In this document: one piece after another, positions 21,640-31,499 of the stretch
How positions within the stretch are numbered: the first letter of the stretch is position 1
How the letters are laid out: every line of letters begins with the position of its first letter
Source: Notamacropus eugenii
Lineage: Eukaryota > Chordata > Mammalia > Diprotodontia > Macropodidae
Direction: 5' to 3'
NCBI RefSeq assembly: GCF_028372415.1
Contig: NC_092878.1
Span: 137,924,250-137,988,249, forward strand
Length of the DNA stretch: 64,000 bases
Made by a program: the position numbers and the translations under genes
The notes under the pieces: model-generated
What the model saw: the letters and a program-made list of their open reading frames with translations, nothing else
What the model was told of the DNA's origin: nothing
Database searches by the model: none

Positions 21640-22180
21640 TTGTTGTTCATCCTTAATTTTTGGAAAGAACCAATAACATCATAGGGTGATATCTTGACTT
21701 GATCATGAATTTGATTTAAATGAGGTAGAGTTGCACAAAGTCATCAGCCTCACTCTCTCTTCCAAAGTTCACAAAATCCAGTTGCAAGACAAAAGTCAGG
21801 ACCACTGGTGATGGTCTGGATGCATTGGATGACCTTAAGGTCTTCAGTGTTTGACCAAACTCTTAGCTCTCCAAAGCCTCCATCATGGACATTGGAACAA
21901 GTAGTTCTCATCTGCCTATTCCACCAGAGGAAGTTTTCAGATACTTGGGGTGAATGTCCCCCTAATTCATCAGGGGTTTGAGGTTTCTTGGTTACCTTCA
22001 ACTTGGTTTAGCCCTTCAACTTGGTTTAGCCCTTATGGCCAAGAAGATTTTCTTGGGTTTGGCAGCTGTGCATGCTACAGCTTCTTGGAGCCACATGTGA
22101 GAGTAGGGTGACAAGTGGACACCAAAGATGTCACTAAAGTTCAGTGAAGCAAGGAAGGAAGACAAGAAGGAAGATAGCAA
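21640..22180 (+). repeat. RTE-derived SINE/LINE fragment
   Basis: 'gttcatccttaatttttggaaagaaccaataacatcatagg' then 'aaatgaggtagagttgcacaaagtcatcagcctcactctc' and 'agttgcaagacaaaagtcagg...ggtgatggtctggatgc' share order with copies at 28915, 39365, 40728 and 54795. An internal 20-bp unit (CTTCAACTTGGTTTAGCCCT) is tandemly duplicated at about 21997-22033. Confidence 0.65.
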
Positions 22181-22234
22181 GGAAGCAAGAGAGTGGGAGT
22201 TCCACAAACCATGGATGTAACATACTATATTCCT

Positions 22235-22790
22235 TCACAAGAACTAGAAAGCAAGGGGATGCCCATCAACTGGGGAATGACTGAATGAGTTGTGGTATAT
22301 AGCTGTGATGGAATGCCATCATGCTATAAGAAATGATAAGCAGGGTACTTTCAGAAAAACTTGAGAAGCTTTAATGAACTGATGAAAGGTGGAGTGAGCA
22401 GAACCGGGAGAACATTGTACATAGTAATAGCAATATTATAATGATTATCAACTCTGAAAGATTTAGCTACTCTTATCAAGCCAATGAATCAAGACATTTC
22501 CAAAGCATGCATGATGAATATTATCCACCTCCAGAGAGAAAACTGATGAACTTTATGTAGATTGAAACTTCCTTCCTTCCTTCCTTCCTTCCTTCCTTCC
22601 TTCCTTCCTTCCTTCCTTCCTTCCTTCCTTCCTTCCTTCCTTTCTTCCTTCCTTTTCTCTTTCTTTCCTTTTGCAGCATGGTTAATATGGAAATGTTTTG
22701 CATGACTTAACATATGTAAAAAAGGTATCAAATTGTTTGCCTTTTCAAGGAGGAAGGAGGAGTAGGAGGGAGGGAAGGCTGGACAGAAAG
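22235..22790 (+). repeat. LINE-1 3' end (marsupial type)
   Basis: 'gatgcccatcaactggggaatgactgaatgag...gtgatggaatgccatcatgctataagaaatg...ggagtgagcagaaccgggagaacattgtacatag...gcagcatggttaatatggaaatgttttgc...tatcaaattgtttgcctt' is the 3' end of marsupial LINE-1. A CCTT microsatellite has expanded within it. A sister copy lies at 61575-62290. Confidence 0.7.
22568..22655. repeat. (CCTT)n microsatellite
   Basis: About 18 near-perfect CCTT units, then degraded copies. Its minus strand reads as a repetitive RKEG protein frame that is not a gene. Confidence 0.95.
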
Positions 22791-22799
22791 AGCGAAGAT

Positions 22800-23950
22800 G
22801 GAGGGACCTTCTTACTTTGTGAAACCATTGCAACCTTATCTTGTCAGGAAGATGGAGAAGATTCTTGCAAAGAGACTTTGTTAACACGAATGAACTAAAT
22901 GCTGTGAGGCTGTTTTCAGATAAGAAATCACTTGCAGTTGACAGTAAGGGTATGAGATGACCTGCTTGTCATCTTTCTCACAGCTAAAATATTGTAAATA
23001 GTTTTCTGTGTCTTTGTTTTAGTGCTGATTTCTTGGTGAACAAATTGTATATTTGGTAACTTTAATACTAAATTTTAGGAGATTAAGGGATTTAATATAT
23101 GGAGAGGTATAAGTAACTATTATTGGGAAAGTTTTCTCTAAATAATATTTGATGAGCTGGGATTGGAGCTCTCAGTTTAGTTGATTGAGAAATAGGTTGA
23201 AATGTGATTAATAATTAATTGCCATTAATAAATTGAATCTTTGTGAATCCTATTTTAAATGTCCTACAAGTCCTTGTGATTGAAAGGAACCGCGCAGGAG
23301 AATTACCATAAATTTAGACTTTAGTATATCACGTTTGTAAAGGAGTATAATATACCATCTCTTTAGAAAACAACTTCATATATTAAGTACCATAATGAGG
23401 AATAGTTGGCAATAGATTAAGTATAGCAGGGTCTAATGGATAAATACACAAACACTCCCTTGGATTACCCTTAAGGGTTTGGATGAGATTAAGTATGGAA
23501 ATGAGAGAGGCAGCAGATGGATGGGTACCTACAAAGTGACATGGGCAGACCTTTAAATCCTTACTATATGGAGCTTGTCTGAACTTTCTTTGCAAGTATA
23601 AGGTATTCTTATGTTTCTCTTATATTTAAGGGAGAGAAAAAGTTTGAAAGTAATCATCCATCCTGCCATATCTTAACTCCAGTAAATAGAAAGAGATGAC
23701 CACTAGCAAGTGCTAGAATTTAAAATTATAAACAAGTAGTATTCACAAACTTAAAAAACATATATAATATTATATTAATAGCAACAAATTTATACTTAGT
23801 CCATTTGTGTAGAATGCAGTGAAAGGACAAAACCAGCCCAATAAGAGAATTCCATTTTTCTTATTTCAGTCATTAGACTGCAGTTAGATAAGCCTTTAAA
23901 TGAAACTTCTATGACATGAACAACTATTTTACCTCTTTCAGTTGGGTAGT
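22800..23950. other. No gene seen
   Basis: AT-rich and apparently low in recent repeats. The short segments at 23235-23400 resemble 20990-21150 ('gaatcctattttaaatgtcctacaagtccttgtgattgaaaggaa' against 'gaatcctattttaagtgccctagaaattcttgtgattgaaaggaa'), so an unnamed repeat or old duplication occurs twice. Confidence 0.45.
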
Positions 23951-23959
23951 AGGGAGAAT

Positions 23960-24080
23960 GATCCTGCTGCCTTTGAGTACGAGACTATAAGCCCCTTGAA
24001 GGTAGGATCTTGATTAGTTCTTGTCTTTGTATGCTCAGTCTAGCACATGCTTAATAAATGCTTATTAATAGAGACTTAAT
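23960..24080 (+). repeat. L2 LINE 3' end
   Basis: 'actataagccccttgaaggtaggatcttgattag...cagtctagcacatgcttaataaatgctta' is the L2 3' terminus. Confidence 0.65.
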
Positions 24081-24234
24081 AACTAATTAACATACTAACA
24101 AGTGATTAACTCTTATAATAGATAATTGATAATAATTAACATTGCTAGATGATGATAGATAATAATATGAACAAAAGATAATAATATATTAGTATATATT
24201 AATAACTTTTTGAAATGGGATGAGAGAAAACAAC

Positions 24235-24440
24235 ATGGCACAGTGGAAGGATCCTTAACCCTGGCATTACAGAATGTCAGTTCAAATTCTACTTTTGACC
24301 TTTACTACTTGTGTGATCCTAGGTAATACAAAAACCTTAGGTAAAACAAGCTTCTGGAGGCTTGTTTCTTTATCTGTAAAAGATGGGGAATTAAAGTAGA
24401 TGGTCTCTGAGATCTTTAAGATGCTAGGTGCTATGAATCT
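24235..24440 (+). repeat. MIR-type SINE
   Basis: 'ggcacagtggaaggatccttaaccc', 'ttactacttgtgtgatcctagg', 'tttatctgtaaaagatggggaattaaagtagatggtctctgagatc' in MIR order. Confidence 0.6.
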
Positions 24441-24494
24441 TTTGGTTAGAATTATAGCATTCAAATCCCTCTAACACGGAGAGTCTTTTTCTTT

Positions 24495-24637
24495 TTTTCT
24501 TTAAGCAGTTGGGGTAAGTGACTTGCCCAGGGTCATACTGCTAGAAAAGTGTCCTGAGGAGGAATTTGATCTCAGGTCCTCTCTGACTCCAGGGCCAATA
24601 CTATATCCATTGTGTCACCTAGCTGCCCCTAATACAG
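24495..24637 (-). repeat. Marsupial tRNA-derived SINE, antisense
   Basis: 'gtaagtgacttgcccagggtcatactgct' to 'ccattgtgtcacctagctgcccc' is the antisense tRNA-derived part without the extended 3' half. Confidence 0.75.
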
Positions 24638-24829
24638 AGATTCTTTTTTTTTCTTCTAATATTTACCCCTCACCTTTATTCCTAGATCTCAAGTTAATTA
24701 TGACAGTAAAATGTAATCTCTTAGCTCTAGATCTTTTACATATAGCAAGAACTGGACCTCAAGAGTAGAAGACCAAAAAGCAGATTCCTGGCTGGGTTGA
24801 TTCTTAGCCTCCACTTACTTTTATTTTTT

Positions 24830-25165
24830 AACTCTTAATAGAATTTTATTTTTTTCCAATGACATGTCAACACAATTTTGGCATTCATTTTTATAAGATT
24901 TTGAGTTCCAATTTTTTCTCCTTGCTTCCTCTCCTCTCTTTCTAAAATGATAGGCAATTTCATATAGGTTATATATGTGCAATTATGTAAGACATTTCCA
25001 TATTAGTCACAGTTGTGAAAGAATAAACAAATCAAAAGAAAAAAACACAAAAAAATAAAGTAAGTGAAAAAAGTATACTTAGATCTGCACTCAGACTCCA
25101 TCAGTTCTTTATCTGGATGTGGATGGCATTTTCTATTGGGAGTCTTTTGTACTGACCTTGGATAA
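24830..25165 (-). repeat. LINE-1 3' end, antisense
   Basis: 'attttatttttttccaatgacatgtcaacac...ttataagattttgagttccaattttttctcc' and 'agatctgcactcagactccatcagttctttatctggatgtggatggcattttc' are the antisense of the marsupial LINE-1 3' end. A related copy is at 53040-53545. Confidence 0.65.
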
Positions 25166-25173
25166 TTGTAACA

Positions 25174-25328
25174 CAGAGATTCTTCACCTGAGATCTATAA
25201 ACTTGTTTTAAAACATTTTTTGATAACTGCATTTCAATAGAATTCATTTCCTTTGTGTTTTATTTTTGTATTTAAAAAACATTATTCTGAGAAGAGATAC
25301 ATGACACGAAAACGGTCAAGAACCCCTG
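25174..25328 (+). mobile_element. Short hAT-type MITE
   Basis: The terminal inverted repeats are CAGAGATTCTTCACC (25174) and GGTCAAGAACCCCTG (ending 25328), with an internal AT-rich body. A longer copy of the same family is at 35405-35610. A clean 8-bp target duplication was not seen. Confidence 0.6.
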
Positions 25329-25619
25329 CTCGAACTTTGGATTCTCCGATATTTATCCATTTTCAACTATTGGTATTTCCATCACGACCCTTCCTCTCAA
25401 TGCTAATTAATCTTGTTTTCATGCCCTCCATTCTTCTTGACCATTTTGTCTGTACACAGTTCTCCTAGCTTAGTTTATGTATTATCCACCTTTCTGAAAT
25501 CAACCCCTCTCCATCAAAATCAAAGTCTGACTGGAGACTTTCCTGTCTAGCCTCAAACTACTGACCACTCCTTTACTTCATGTTCTCTAGCATTTCTGTA
25601 AGATTTATACCATATTCTT

Positions 25620-25900
25620 TTCTTTTTTTCTTCTTTCCTTCTTTCCCTCCCTCCTTCCTCCCTTTGTTCTCCCTCCCTCCCCTCCTCCCTCCCTCCCTTC
25701 CTCCCTTCTTCCTCCCTCCCTCCCTTCCTCCCTTCCTTCCTCCCTCCCTCCCTCCCTCCTTCCCTCCCTCCCTCCCTTCCTTCCTTCCTTCCTTCCTCCC
25801 TTCCTTCCTTCCTTCCTTCCTTCCTTCCTTCCTTCCTTCCTTCCTTCCTTCCTTCCTTCCTTCCTTCCTTCCTTCCTTCCTACCTTTTTTCCTACCTTTG
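25620..25900. repeat. Long polypyrimidine tract with (CCTT)n/(CCCT)n
   Basis: About 280 bases almost free of purines on the plus strand, ending in about 23 CCTT units (25785-25879). Long open frames on both strands (Lys/Glu/Gly and Pro/Ser/Leu repeats) are artefacts. Confidence 0.95.
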
Positions 25901-25904
25901 TTTT

Positions 25905-26030
25905 TTGTTGAAGGAATCAAGATTAAGCGATTTACCCAGGGCCACACATCTAGTAAGTGTCAGGGTGGATTTGAACTCAGGTTGTCCTGACTCCAGTGTT
26001 CTATCCATTGTGTCATCTGACTGCCCCTAC
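25905..26030 (-). repeat. Marsupial tRNA-derived SINE, antisense
   Basis: 'gcgatttacccagggccacacatctagtaagtgtcagg...gaactcaggttgtcctgactccagtgttctatccattgtgtcatctgactgcccc'. The adjacent polypyrimidine tract may have grown from this SINE's tail. Confidence 0.75.
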
Positions 26031-26054
26031 CATATTATTTTCAAATCTTAACGA

Positions 26055-26480
26055 TTTTGGAGATAGTATGATCTAGGCAAAAGGGCTCTAGGCTTGCAGT
26101 CAGGAAACACCTGGATTAAAATCTTAATTTAGACCAGAGGTGGAGAACTTGTAGCCTTCTAGGTCCTTGGGTGAATGAAGCCTTTGAATGAGTCCAAGTT
26201 TTACAGAACAAATTCTTTTATTAAGGGGATTTGTTCTGTGCAGTTTGAATTCAGTCAAAGGGCTGAACTTGAGGACCTATAGAGTCACATGTGGCCTCAA
26301 GGCTGCAGGTTCCCCATTCCTGGCTTAGACCCTTACTAGCTCTGTGAATGTGGGCAAATTTCTCAGAGCCTCATTTTTTTTTGATCTATGAATTAGGGTT
26401 AATACTGCCTGTACTCCTTACTTCCCAAGGGTGTTTCGAGAAAGGTAGTCTGTAAGCTTTCAAATGCTCAACACATGTGG
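26055..26480 (+). repeat. tRNA-derived SINE interrupted by a hAT MITE
   Basis: The SINE head ('gggctctaggcttgcagtcaggaaacacctgg') runs to 'cttaatttagac' at 26134. It resumes at 26331 'ccttactagctctgtgaatgtgggcaaatttctcagagcctc'. The gap is exactly the MITE at 26135-26322 plus its target duplication. Confidence 0.7.
26135..26322 (+). mobile_element. Palindromic hAT MITE with 8-bp target duplication
   Basis: It starts CAGAGGTGGAGAAC and ends GGTTCCCCATTCCTG, which are imperfect terminal inverted repeats. It carries a second, internal inverted repeat (ACAGAACAAAT ... ATTTGTTCTGT). The flanks are ATTTAGAC and GCTTAGAC (6 of 8 identical), an 8-bp duplication typical of hAT elements. Confidence 0.75.
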
Positions 26481-26644
26481 TATATTTATGTGAAAATTAC
26501 TTATATCATAAAGTCACTTCCAAACATGATTCAATGGAAAGAACACAAGATTTGCAATCTGAGGATACAAATAGAAGTCCTGGTAGTATGGTGTAGTAGA
26601 TAAAAAAAAAACAAAACTGACTCAGAGTCTTACAGAGACATAGA

Positions 26645-26815
26645 GAGCTAGGGGCAGCTAGGTGATGCAGTAGTTAAAGTCAGTAAGACTTGAGTTCAAA
26701 TTCAGCCTCAGATACTTACTAGCTGGACGGTAATTGTGAGGATCAAATGAGATGACAATTGTAAAGCACTTATCACATAGTAAGCACTACCTAATTGTTA
26801 GCTATCATTATTATA
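26645..26815 (+). repeat. Marsupial tRNA-derived SINE
   Basis: 'aggggcagctaggtgatgcagtagttaaag...agcctcagatacttactagctgg...gtgaggatcaaatgagatgacaattgtaaagcacttatcacatag'. It belongs to the branch with the GATCAAATGAGAT 3' half, also at 42735 and 51970. Confidence 0.75.
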
Positions 26816-26817
26816 GG

Positions 26818-27090
26818 AAGACCTGGATTTAAATCTCAGATATTTACTAACTGGGCCATCCTGGGCAGGTCACTCAACTTCCTTTCATTTGTAAAATGAA
26901 GGGGTCAGACTCAATTACTTTTTTTTTTTTGGAGTGAGTGTTAAGTGACTTGATCAGGGTCACACTGCTACTAAGTGTCTGAGGTGGATTCGAACTCAAG
27001 TCCTCCAGCTTCATTTACTTCTGATGCCTACTGGTCCCATACTTTGATTTTAAAGTCCGTTCTAACTCTCATATCTATGATCCAATGCTC
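26818..27090 (+). repeat. MIR split by an antisense SINE
   Basis: The plus-strand MIR runs from 'cctggatttaaatctcagatatttactaactggg' to 'gggtcagactcaattac', then resumes at 27045 'ttgattttaaagtccgttctaactctcatatctatgatcc'. Between them (about 26917-27044) is an antisense tRNA SINE that begins with a T-run. Confidence 0.6.
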
Positions 27091-27129
27091 TCTACCAGCT
27101 AGAAGACTGTGAAAGTATTTCCCCAACTA

Positions 27130-27290
27130 CTTCATAAACATGTAGAGGGCAAGAATTTTTTCCATCCATATCTTTTGTTTCTCTCATAGAGACTATTTTA
27201 ATGCTGTGCCTAAATAGGCATTTATTAACTTTTTGCGTTCTGTGACTTGCCCATGGTAGATGCTCAATAAATATTGAATTGAATTAATCC
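27130..27290 (+). repeat. L2 LINE 3' end
   Basis: 'catgtagagggcaagaattttttccatcc' to 'ccatggtagatgctcaataaatattgaattgaatt' matches the L2 3' terminus, with an insertion in the middle. Confidence 0.55.
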
Positions 27291-27769
27291 TGTAAAGTTT
27301 TATGCACCTATGTAACAGGTCTCCCCAGTACGTACGAGCTTTGCAATCATACCTTATTCTAGTTGAACATCTAGGAGAAATATGGCCCAAGCCTGTTTCC
27401 AGGAGCTACACTACTAACAGATGAATCATGAACCATATATCAAAGTACTGAATTAAAACAGAAGGCAAAGTAAACAGCAGGACAAATTATGAAGCAGGAT
27501 TGTTTTCAGGAACATCAATAAATGATCTCATCTTCCAGACTCATGTTTTGCTGGGGAAAGGGAAAAAAAAGCTCTGGAAAACTCAGTCCCTTAAGCAAGG
27601 ACAATTCACGATACTCAGGTGGGTTGAGCTCAGGGCTGTTAACTTTGCCTTGCACTTGCGACAGTCTCTTTAGTGTCCTCCATCTCCAGGCTCGGCTGAC
27701 CTGCCTCTACTGCTGTCTGCTGAATCCCTCTCCTTGCTCTCCAGCAGACCTCTCTCTCTCTCTGTTACT

Positions 27770-27866
27770 ATGGGCTGGCGTTTCACCCTGGACGGTTGCG
27801 CTTTGCTATGCCTGTCACTACCACTTTGGGGAAGTGTCACCACTAGCTTCCAGTGTGACTACGCAG
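27770..27866 (+). CDS. Possible first coding exon with a signal peptide (unrecognised gene)
   Basis: The ATG at 27770 has A at -3 and G at +4. It opens a 32-codon frame beginning MGWRFTLDGCALLCLSL and continuing PLWGSVTTSFQCDYA, then one base and a donor GTAAAC at 27867. The shape is a classic signal peptide: a hydrophobic core, then a small-residue cleavage region near Gly21-Ser22. The DNA around it is non-repetitive and richer in GC than its surroundings. I do not recognise the protein. Splice phase 1 is compatible with a chain to the Sel1-repeat exons at 62.8 kb, but they lie 35 kb away and no conserved exon between is proven. It may be a chance frame, and the call rests on start context, hydrophobic profile and donor only. 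Confidence 0.35.
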
Positions 27867-28259
27867 GTAAACATGCCTCCAACATACTCCTTATTTGCAT
27901 ATTAACCAGCCTCACTGCTCTGCCTTGTCTGGGATGCAAGAGGACCAGTCTGCAAATTGTAAGACTACACAGCTGCCTTTTTCAGGTCTCTGTCTTAGCT
28001 GAATTAGGTGACTGAGTCGCATTTCCCTCTTCCCAATCTGTATATGCAGGCTAGGTGTCCCCTGAACAGTCAGTACCTTGGTTCCAAAGCTGCGAACACA
28101 TCCTTTGAATTTGTCTCTTCTTCCTCCTACCTCTCTCCTCTCCTCCTCTTTCCTTTTTCCTCCTCCTCTCACCATTATCTCAAGGTGGAGCTAGAAGTAC
28201 CAGAGGGGATCAACCCAAAGTGTCAGCCTCTGTGGAAAGGGCTCTCACCTCCTTATACA

Positions 28260-28915
28260 TAGTAGCTCCGGCTGCCTTTTAATTTCTGACAAATGGTTAT
28301 TAGTATTTAATTTCTGACATATGACTATTAGTCTTTGGACTTTTTCAATTACACTCATTACATTTTTTTTAGTTATGTTGTACAGGTGTAGAGTATAGGC
28401 AGACAGCTAAAAACAAGGACTATTTAAAATTTTTCTTTTATCACAACAGTAAACATATATGGAATTGTGTGTGGAAGTATAGGAAAATGATATTTATCAA
28501 CTTTATTACAAATATGTCTTTTATTTTTGTAAATATTCTTTGATGATTTCTATTTAATTTTAAAGAGAATTCAGTTGCTCATTATATTTTGTATTCTGGT
28601 CTTAATAATGTGGTGACTTACTGTAATTTTTAAAAATCCTATTATGCTCTTTCTAGTTGGCAAGGAAACAAGAAATGGTCTATAGAGCTAGGAGCTATTT
28701 TTAGTTTAGTATGGGACATGAAACTTGTCAGTAACTTTACTGAGAAGATGTTTTATTATGGTTGTGGAGTTAACCAACAAAAGAATTAGTGCTGTGTTGT
28801 GCTGATGATGGATTATTGTACATAGCACAACTTGAGAAAAGTAAACAAGGAGTTTTTCAAAATCTTTTCAAAAGTAAAATTAAGAATTTCGATGGGAAGG
28901 AGTGTGGGGGAAAAA
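28260..28915. other. No gene seen
   Basis: AT-rich, no recognisable repeat. 'ggttattagtatttaatttctgacatatgactattagt' contains a short imperfect duplication. Confidence 0.5.
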
Positions 28916-29335
28916 GTGTATATGGTTGCTCATCCTTCGTTTTTGGAGAGGACCAATGACAGCATGGGATGATGTCTTGATTTCCAATGTGAATTGGATT
29001 TAAGTGAGGTAGAGCTGCATAACGCCATCAGCCTCACTCTCTTTTCCAGAGTCCATAAAGTCCAGTTGCAAGACACAAGTTAGGACCACTGGAGATGGTC
29101 TGGATGCAGTGGATGACCTTGGGGTCTTTGATGTCTGAGCACTTAAGAAGTGCTCCACAGTGCCTGTTTCAGCCACCTTCATGGATGTTGGAACAAATTG
29201 TTCTCATTTGTCCATTCCAGTGGGGGAAGTCTTCACATGCTTGGGGTGGAGTCCCCTCTGTTTTACTGGAGTGTGGCTGCTATGCTTGCTACAGCTTCTT
29301 AAAGCCACAGGTGAGAGTTTGGGTTGTATGCAACG
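28915..29335 (+). repeat. RTE-derived SINE/LINE fragment
   Basis: It is collinear with 21640-22180: 'tggagaggaccaatgacagcatggg', 'gaggtagagctgcataacgccatcagcctcactctc', 'ggaccactggagatggtctggatgcagtgg', 'gctacagcttcttaaagccac'. It is longer than the short SINE copies, so it reaches further into the parent element. Confidence 0.65.
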
Positions 29336-29669
29336 ATGGGCTGTCATTACTGGAAATTAGAACCATCAAGAATGAATGTGAAATCCAGTCCTACTGTGAT
29401 TATGACAATGCAATCTGAACAAAACAGCACATTTTGGACAAGAGTTAGTAAAATTACTTGTTTGGAATTCTCAAGTTCTATTATATATAACAAACCAGCA
29501 CACAACTCACTAAAAAGTTTCATTTCATGATATATTATAGGGGGATTAATGTTAGAAAATATCTTACTTAAATTTTCACAATAATCCTGTGAGTCAGATA
29601 CAACTCTTACTATGTCCCTGATTTAGCAGATGAACACTCTCAAGAGAATATAGCCAATAAGATCATAAA

Positions 29670-29880
29670 GGACATTTTGTTTAATGCCTTCATTTTATAA
29701 ATAAAAAAAACTGAGGTCCAGAGGCATGACTTGCCCAAGGTTACACAAGAAGTAAATGGCAAAGTGAGGATTTGAAACCAGGTTCTCCCACTCAAAGTCC
29801 AGCAATTCTCCTTCTGGAGCTGGAATTTGAACTCAGTCTTTTAGCTCCAAATATCTCACCACACTACCTTCCTATAAGGT
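29670..29880 (-). repeat. MIR-type SINE, antisense
   Basis: 'cttcattttataaataaaaaaaactgaggtccagaggcatgacttgcccaaggttacacaagaagtaaatggc' is the antisense MIR core, followed by the tRNA-related part. Confidence 0.65.
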
Positions 29881-30054
29881 TTGTCCTAGAAATAGGAATC
29901 GTTTTTGGATCAGCTCTGATTTGGGTGAGTCTGGGTGTTCAGGCCTGAGATTGTAAAATAAATGAGACTCTTGTATATCATCTAACACTTAGCAAAAGGC
30001 AGTTTTTTTTTTAAATAAAAGGAAGGCACTGTATTAAGTGCTTTGCAATGATCC

Positions 30055-30220
30055 TCATGACAACCCTAGAGAGGTGTTATTATTAGCCGCATTATAAAAT
30101 GCTCAGAAAACTGAGGAAAGCAGAGGTTAAGTGACTTGCCCAGGGTCCCACAGCTAGTAAGAATCTGAGGCTGAATTTGAATTTCAGGCCCAGCACTCTG
30201 TCCATTTCATCATGCAACTA
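30055..30220 (-). repeat. tRNA-derived SINE, antisense
   Basis: 'aaactgaggaaagcagaggttaagtgacttgcccagggtcccacagctagtaagaatctgaggctg' to 'cagcactctgtccatttcatc'. Confidence 0.7.
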
Positions 30221-30779
30221 AGACTATAGCAGGAGCACAGTTGCCTATACCTCTCCGTCTGCCATTGGAGTGTACCTGGTTGCTAGAGTACACCAGCCAT
30301 TCAGAATAACTGAACAGAAACAACAATTGATGAAGTTATATCTATGTTTAACACTTGGGGAGGGTTTCATTGTCTTTGAGGGGAAAATTGGTTTGGTCTG
30401 GTTTGTGTCTGGTAGATGTTGCTCCTACCACAAGAACTGTCAAGGTTACACGGAAGAGATATAAGGTTATATATAAAGAATACCAAGTGAAATACCAATT
30501 ATAAAAATTTGAACAAAATGAGTATATTAAAATGTCCTGACATAATCTACTAGATTAATGTTCCTTATTGAAAAAGAGAAGAATGAGTTAGTTCTGTGTA
30601 TACTCTATTTCATGTGTAACCTGTTTTGGAAACACGTTATATATATTTTAAAGAAAATAGCTATCTCATATTTTGAGGAATATGGATAGAACATAGACTA
30701 AGTGAGAATCTTCAGGTAGCCAGGCAGAGCCCACCCAAATCCTCCCCATATTACACAGGTTTAGCTCCTGGCACCTAGA

Positions 30780-31110
30780 AATTCACAACAACAGTGCTAC
30801 CCTGAATCCCTGCTGGGAACTCACTCAGCAGCTGGCACTGGCCATAGGCAAGTCTGCCCTTCATTGAGGTGCACCTTTTTCCAGAGCAGCTAATGGCTCT
30901 CAGGGGGTTTTCTTGGACCTGCTAGTGCTTCGCAGACTGCACAGCCTCTGTGAAAATATCGGGCCTCAGAACAAGGCAAGACCTACAGCAAAAAGCTCTG
31001 TGAGCTGTTGACCAAGTACATCAAGATCCCAGAGGAGAGAGAGGATCTGTATTAGTTGCTCTGGCATGAAAACAGGTAAGGTAGGCTGGAATGACTTCAA
31101 TTTTGCCTGA
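30780..31110 (+). pseudogene. MIF: Processed pseudogene of MIF (macrophage migration inhibitory factor)
   Basis: MIF is a small cytokine/tautomerase of about 115 residues. Here the plus strand shows, in order but in shifting frames, ELTQQLALAIGKSA, then FIEVHLFPEQLMAL, a degraded middle around LHSLCENIGPQNK, then KTYSKKLCELLTKYIKIPEE, then an ending RICISCSGMKTGKVGWNDFNFA and stop (TGA 31108-31110). These match the MIF blocks LTQQLAQATGK, YIAVHVVPDQLMAF, SLHSIGKIGG, SYSKLLCGLLAERLRI and VGWNNSTFA. The positions of both MIF introns are crossed without a gap, so it is a retrocopy. At least three frameshifts make it non-coding. The N-terminal 15 or so codons are too eroded to place. Confidence 0.8.
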
Positions 31111-31364
31111 GCACAGCAGCTCTTTCTGAGGTCTGTTTGGTGCCTTTGGCAAGAACCTGTCATCTTTGGTGTGTCCTGGATAAAAACAGCTACCTTTTCC
31201 TGTTCAGCCACTCCTGAAGTTCTCATGTTGTTGGCAAGCAAGATAAAAGAGTCTAGAAGGCTGTAAAAGTCATCTTTAGAAAACATTGTCAGTCAATCTC
31301 AGCAACTTTGGTGTTAGTGTAGCCTCTCTGTATCTTGTTTTGTACATCTTTGTTTCCATGTTGT

Positions 31365-31490
31365 ATCTTCCACGAGATTGTGAGTTCCTTGAGGACAAGT
31401 ACTGCCTTCTGCCTTTCCTTATATTTCCAGTACTTACTACAATGGCTTGCATAGAGCTGGCACTTAATAAATGCTTGTTGAAAAAACAAA
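31365..31490 (+). repeat. L2 LINE 3' end
   Basis: 'cacgagattgtgagttccttgaggacaagtactgcc' to 'agctggcacttaataaatgcttgttg'. Confidence 0.7.
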
Positions 31491-31499
31491 TGAGAATTG

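Noticed and set aside
22489..22887. Lys/Glu/Gly-rich repetitive protein on the minus strand
   Set aside because: It is the translation of a CCTT microsatellite inside a LINE-1 3' end.
25573..25990. Repetitive frames of 124 and 136 codons
   Set aside because: Both are translations of the polypyrimidine microsatellite plus a flanking SINE.
27522..27905. 127-codon plus-strand frame overlapping the signal-peptide exon
   Set aside because: It is in another frame, runs through the predicted donor, and has no domain. The shorter frame from 27770 has better start context and a signal peptide.
29095..29530. Plus-strand frames at 29.1-29.5 kb
   Set aside because: They translate an RTE-derived repeat that also occurs at 21640; the frames are not shared between copies.
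30966..31286. 106-codon minus-strand frame
   Set aside because: It is the opposite strand of the MIF pseudogene; the plus strand explains the sequence better.
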